A stretch of 64,000 nt of DNA from Streptomyces sp. NBC_00237 (GTDB lineage Bacteria > Actinomycetota > Actinomycetes > Streptomycetales > Streptomycetaceae): the NCBI RefSeq assembly GCF_026342435.1, contig NZ_JAPEMT010000002.1, forward strand, positions 2,542,001 to 2,606,000, read 5' to 3'. Positions 60,516 through 64,000 of the stretch are shown here, piece by piece; positions within the stretch are counted from its first letter, which is position 1, and every line of letters begins with the position of its first letter. The translations under genes were made by a program, and so were the position numbers. The notes beneath the pieces were generated by a model. That model made no database searches, was not told the DNA's origin, and was given only the letters and a program-made list of their open reading frames with translations.

Positions 60516-62222
60516 CTACAGCGGCACGATGTCCGGCGCCCCCAGCCGCGCCGCGTCCGCCGTCAGGTCGTCGGGCTGACGCTGCGACTCCCGCTCGGCC
60601 TCCACCCGCTTCTCGTAGTGCTCCACCTCCCGCTCCACCTGCCCCTTGTCCCAGCCCAGCACCGGGGCCATCAACTCCGCACACTCCAGCGCGCTGAGCG
60701 TGCCCCGGTCGAAGGTCTCGATGGAGATCCGGGTGCGCCGCGTCAGCACGTCGTCGAGGTGCCGCGCCCCCTCGTGCGAGGCCGCGTAGACGACCTCCGC
60801 GCGCAGGTAGTCGTCCGCCCCGGTCAGCGGCTCGCCCAGACCCGGGTCCTTGGCGATCAGCTCCAGGACCTCCTCCGCCAGCGATCCGTACCGGTTCAAC
60901 AGGTGCTCCACCCGCACCACATGCAGACCCGTCCGGGCGGCGATCCTCGCCCGCGCGTTCCACATCGCCTTGTAGCCCTCCGCCCCGGCCAGCGGCACGT
61001 CCTCCGTGACGCACTCCGCGACCCGCACGTCCAGCGCGTGCACCGCCTCGTCGACCGCGTCCTTCGCCATCACCCGGTACGTCGTGTACTTGCCGCCCGC
61101 GACCACCACGAGCCCCGGCACCGGATGCGCCACCGTGTGCTCCCGCGACAGCTTGCTGGTGGCGTCCGACTCCCCGGCCAGCAGCGGCCGCAGGCCCGCG
61201 TACACGCCCTGCACGTCGTCCCGGGTCAGCGGCACCGCCAGCACTGAATTCACGTGCTCCAGCAGGTAGTCGATATCCGCGCTGGAAGCCGCCGGGTGCG
61301 CTTTGTCCAGATCCCAATCGGTGTCCGTCGTTCCGACAATCCAGTGCCTTCCCCACGGAATGACGAAAAGGACCGATTTCTCGGTACGCAAAATCAATCC
61401 CGTGGACGAATGAATTCGATCCTTCGGAACGACCAGGTGAATTCCCTTGGACGCCCGCACATGGAATTGCCCGCGCTCCCCGATGAGCGCCTGGGTGTCG
61501 TCGGTCCACACCCCGGTCGCGTTCACCACCTGCTTCGCCCGGATCTCGTACTCGCCCTGCGCCTCGACGTCCTGCACCCGCACCCCGACGACCCGCTCGC
61601 CCTCGCGCAGGAACCCGACGACCCGGGCCCGGTTGGCGACGTGCGCACCGTACGCGGCGGCCGTGCGCACCAGGGTCGCCACGTAACGGGCGTCGTCCAT
61701 CTGCGCGTCGTAGTACTGGAGCGCCCCGGTCAGCGCGTCCTTCTTCAACGCCGGTGCCACCCTCAGCGCGTGCCGCCGCGTCAGATGACGGTGCATCGGC
61801 AGACCCCGCCCGTGCCCCGACGACACCGACATCGCGTCGTACAGCGCCACGCCCGAGCCCGCGTACCAGCGCTCCCACCCCTTGTGCTGGAGCGGGTACA
61901 GGAACGGCACCGGCTTCACCAGGTGCGGGGCGAGCCGCTCAAGGAGCAGCCCGCGCTCCTTCAGCGCTTCCCGTACGAGAGCGAAGTCGAGCATCTCCAG
62001 ATAGCGCAGGCCGCCGTGGATCAGCTTGCTGGAGCGACTGGAGGTGCCGGACGCCCAGTCGCGGGCCTCGACCAGGCCGGTGGCCAGGCCCCGGGTCACG
62101 GCGTCCAGCGCCGTGCCCGCACCGACCACGCCCGCGCCCACCACCAGCACGTCCAGTTCCCGTTCGGCCATCGCGGCCAGCGCCTCGGCGCGCTCGGCCG
62201 GTCCCAGTGTCGCTGTCCTCAC
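60516..62222 (-). CDS. glpD: Aerobic glycerol-3-phosphate dehydrogenase
   Basis: The 568-aa protein is of family length. It oxidises sn-glycerol-3-phosphate to dihydroxyacetone phosphate and passes electrons to the membrane quinone pool. FAD-binding N-terminus is LDVLVVGAGVVGAGTALDAVTRGL; the DAO-family motif is SSRSSKLIHGGLRYLEMLDF. Active-site segments include LPMHRHLTRRHAL, IPWGRHWIVGTTDTDWD and AGLRPLL. GTG 62222 is fixed by GGGAGG 5 nt upstream. A stretch of about 120 bp (61321-61440) is about 52 percent G+C with uncommon codons, unlike the rest of the gene. Confidence 0.96.
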   Translation of the reverse strand: MRTATLGPAERAEALAAMAERELDVLVVGAGVVGAGTALDAVTRGLATGLVEARDWASGTSSRSSKLIHGGLRYLEMLDFALVREALKERGLLLERLAPHLVKPVPFLYPLQHKGWERWYAGSGVALYDAMSVSSGHGRGLPMHRHLTRRHALRVAPALKKDALTGALQYYDAQMDDARYVATLVRTAAAYGAHVANRARVVGFLREGERVVGVRVQDVEAQGEYEIRAKQVVNATGVWTDDTQALIGERGQFHVRASKGIHLVVPKDRIHSSTGLILRTEKSVLFVIPWGRHWIVGTTDTDWDLDKAHPAASSADIDYLLEHVNSVLAVPLTRDDVQGVYAGLRPLLAGESDATSKLSREHTVAHPVPGLVVVAGGKYTTYRVMAKDAVDEAVHALDVRVAECVTEDVPLAGAEGYKAMWNARARIAARTGLHVVRVEHLLNRYGSLAEEVLELIAKDPGLGEPLTGADDYLRAEVVYAASHEGARHLDDVLTRRTRISIETFDRGTLSALECAELMAPVLGWDKGQVEREVEHYEKRVEAERESQRQPDDLTADAARLGAPDIVPL

Positions 62223-62504
62223 TGCTGCCTCCCGGTTGGTGCGGTTGGTGCGGCTGGTGCGGCGCTCCTGGACGGGTGTGCCCCGGACCACTCCACCGAT
62301 TCTCGCCGCAGGGCGCTCCTTCAGCCACTGCCTGTGGACAACCGGGGACGGGCCCGACTCGCAAATCCCCCATCACGGTCATATTTACGCCTAGTCTGAC
62401 ATTTCCTCGGCTCGAACTGTCCACAGGGCTTGCGCACCGACCCGCCTCCGGTTAAAGGCGAGGCAGTCGGCCCCTGCGGACTCAAGGGAAGGACGGCTCA
62501 CGCC

Positions 62505-63767
62505 ATGCCCGCAGATCTCGCCGTCATCGGACTCGGTCACCTCGGCCTCCCCCTCGCCCAGGCCGCCGTCGCCGCCGGCATCGCCACCATCGGTTACGAC
62601 CCCGACCCCCGCGCCGTCGCCGAGCTGGCGGCGGGCCGTCCGCCGGTCGAGGGCTCGCTCTCCGCCGCCGAGATCCGCCGGATGCTCGCCCGGGGCTTCC
62701 GCCCCACCACCGACCCCGCCGAGCTGGGCCGGGTCCGTACCGCCGTGATCTGTGCCCCCACCCGGATCGGCCCGGACCGCACCCTCGACCTGTCCGCCGT
62801 CGAGGCCGCCGCCCGCACGCTGGCCGCGCGCCTGCGCCCGCACACCACCGTGCTGCTGGAATCGGCCGCCTACCCCGGCGCCACCGAAGAATTCCTGCGC
62901 CCCCTCCTGGAGCAGGGCTCCGGCCTGCGGGCGGGCCGCGACTTCCACCTCGCCCACTCCCCCAGCCGCCTGGACCCCGGCAACCGCACCCACGACTACG
63001 CCCACACCCCCAAGGTGATCGGCGGCCTCACCCCCGCCTGCACCGAGTCCGCCGCCGCCTTCTACGGCCGCCTCACCGACAAGGTCGTCCGCGCCAGAGG
63101 CCCCCGCGAGGCCGAGACGGTCGCGGTCCTCGAAACCAACTACCGCCACGTCAACATCGCCTTCGCCAACGAGATGGCCGTCCTCTGCCACGACCTCGGC
63201 GTCGACCTCTGGGACGTCATCCGCTGCGCCGAGACCAAGCCCTACGGCTTCCAGGCGTTCCGCCCTGGCCCCGGCGTCGGCGGCCACAGCCTCCCCCTCG
63301 ACCCCAACTACCTCTCGTACAACAGCCGGACCCCCGGCCACCCCCTGCGCATGGTCGGCCTCGCCCAGGAGATCAACGGCCGGATGCCCGCGTACGTCAT
63401 CCAGCGCTGCGCCACCCTCCTCAACGAGCACGGCAAGTCCGCGCGCGGCGCCCGCGTCCTGCTTCTCGGCGTCTCCTACAAGCCCGACCTCGCCGACCAG
63501 GAGAACTCCCCCGCCCCCGAAATCGCCTCCCGGCTGCGCGACATGGGCGCCCACCTCACCTACCACGACCCGCACGTCCCGCACTGGCGGGTGCGCGACG
63601 TCCCGGTCCCCCGCGCCGACTCCCTCTACGAGGCGGCAGCCGCGGCCGACCTGACGATCCTGCTCCAGCACCACCGCACCTACGACCTCCAGGGTCTGGC
63701 GGTCAAGGCCCAACTCCTCCTGGACACCCGGGGCGCGAGCCCGGCGGGAGCGGCCCACCGGCTCTGA
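62505..63767 (+). CDS. Nucleotide-sugar dehydrogenase homologue lacking usual catalytic residues
   Basis: The 420-aa protein has the UDP-glucose/UDP-ManNAc dehydrogenase fold: NAD-binding VIGLGHLGLP (8-17), central VLETNYRHVNIAFANEM, GPGVGGHSLPLDPNYL (255-270) and a C-terminal UDP-binding domain with LLLGVSYKPDLADQENSPA. The usual catalytic Cys is Ser262 (HSLPLD), the catalytic Lys in the EAxK motif is Ala207, and the conserved Glu of SPERxxPG is Ser (HSPSRLDPG). These losses suggest a non-oxidising or altered enzyme. ATG 62505 is chosen because the NAD motif begins eight residues later; GGAAGG lies 12 nt upstream. Single gene. Confidence 0.85.
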   Translation: MPADLAVIGLGHLGLPLAQAAVAAGIATIGYDPDPRAVAELAAGRPPVEGSLSAAEIRRMLARGFRPTTDPAELGRVRTAVICAPTRIGPDRTLDLSAVEAAARTLAARLRPHTTVLLESAAYPGATEEFLRPLLEQGSGLRAGRDFHLAHSPSRLDPGNRTHDYAHTPKVIGGLTPACTESAAAFYGRLTDKVVRARGPREAETVAVLETNYRHVNIAFANEMAVLCHDLGVDLWDVIRCAETKPYGFQAFRPGPGVGGHSLPLDPNYLSYNSRTPGHPLRMVGLAQEINGRMPAYVIQRCATLLNEHGKSARGARVLLLGVSYKPDLADQENSPAPEIASRLRDMGAHLTYHDPHVPHWRVRDVPVPRADSLYEAAAAADLTILLQHHRTYDLQGLAVKAQLLLDTRGASPAGAAHRL

Positions 63768-63820
63768 GGCCCCGACGGAAGCCACGCACCCATGGCGCCT
63801 CCCCCCCCCCTGGGCGCGCC

Positions 63821-64000
63821 ATGATCAGGATCCGCCGGCGCATCCGCACGGGGCAGCGGCGTCAACGCAAGCTGCCGACGCGGGCGTTCAGGTGCGCCCG
63901 GGCGGTGTGCAACGACGCGGTACGCGCCCGCGATGACACCCGCCAGGCGATCCGCCGCACGGCGGACGCCCGCTGTTCTGGTGCCGGCCCGAGCTCCGCC
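63821..64000 (+). pseudogene. TnpB-like (IS200/IS605 family) fragment, truncated by window end
   Basis: From ATG 63821 the frame reads MIRIRRRIRTGQRR, KLPTRAFRCARAVCNDAVRARDDTR. The last part matches the TnpB N-terminal pattern R-x-F-x-C-A-R-x-V-x-N-D-A-[LV]-x-A-R. The usual opening TnpB segment is shortened, and the following residues do not fit, so it may be a remnant. It is preceded by a long C run (about 63801-63810). The sequence continues past the window, so completeness cannot be judged. Confidence 0.5.

Noticed and set aside
57094..60579. 1161-codon plus-strand frame across the kinase region
   Set aside because: Antisense to two kinase genes and translated through the 11-bp repeat; no start site or domains.
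1..64000. tRNA or rRNA genes, prophage or integrative element
   Set aside because: No T-loop, anticodon-arm or rRNA-like stretches, integrase or phage structural genes were seen. The only mobile-element hint is the edge TnpB-like fragment.

Overview
The window is chromosomal DNA of a Streptomyces or a very close relative. The base composition is very high in G+C, and codons end in G or C. Gene content and order (folD, purH/purN, sucD/sucC, icmB-like gene, pcrA, guaA, succinate-semialdehyde dehydrogenase, Ser/Thr kinase array, glpD) resemble the core-chromosome order I remember from Streptomyces coelicolor. I see no phage, plasmid, CRISPR array or tRNA. The only hint of a mobile element is a TnpB-like fragment at the extreme right edge.

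Layout. 0.2-6.2 kb: a secreted I36-like protein, folD with its DUF3017 neighbour, an RDD membrane protein, a coupled FHA protein/Ser-Thr kinase pair, and a small secreted protein. 6.3-15.5 kb: purine genes purN-purH, two membrane proteins (one DUF6350/PerM-like), an odd XRE-HTH/sigma-like/membrane fusion, and sucC-sucD. 15.8-25.0 kb: a five-gene module of unknown function. MoxR ATPase, DUF5682 and VWA genes overlap by 4 bp on the minus strand. A SWIM zinc-finger gene and a DUF5691 gene lie divergently on the plus strand, with a lipoprotein gene between the two arms. 25.2-35.9 kb: icmB-like B12 protein, lipase, M23 peptidase, pcrA helicase, two NlpC/P60 paralogues (the first behind a ydaO-type c-di-AMP riboswitch), small proteins and an esterase. 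36.0-42.3 kb: a PspC-linked two-component system, its divergent PspC partner, and membrane proteins. 42.3-50.7 kb: class II aldolase, guaA, chorismate mutase, a class E sortase substrate, a GMC oxidoreductase and succinate-semialdehyde dehydrogenase. 50.8-60.3 kb: four receptor-type Ser/Thr kinase genes, one of them a pseudokinase. 60.5-64 kb: glpD, a nucleotide-sugar dehydrogenase lacking its usual catalytic residues, and the TnpB-like fragment.

How the genes work together. Housekeeping metabolism (one-carbon, purine, TCA cycle, glycerol-3-phosphate) is interleaved with envelope biology: peptidoglycan hydrolases, receptor kinases, sortase substrate and PspC system. The c-di-AMP riboswitch ties one hydrolase to a second messenger. 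The most promising little-described system is the MoxR/DUF5682/VWA/SWIM/DUF5691 module, which I read as the actinobacterial counterpart of E. coli yehLMPQ. Other notable items are the kinase fused to a lytic-transglycosylase-like domain, the XRE/sigma-like fusion, the duplicated 3-prime tail of the VWA gene, a possible leaderless leader peptide before chorismate mutase, and several tandem or dispersed repeats.

Limits: all domain and family names come from motif recognition by eye. No database search, structure prediction or folding calculation was run.
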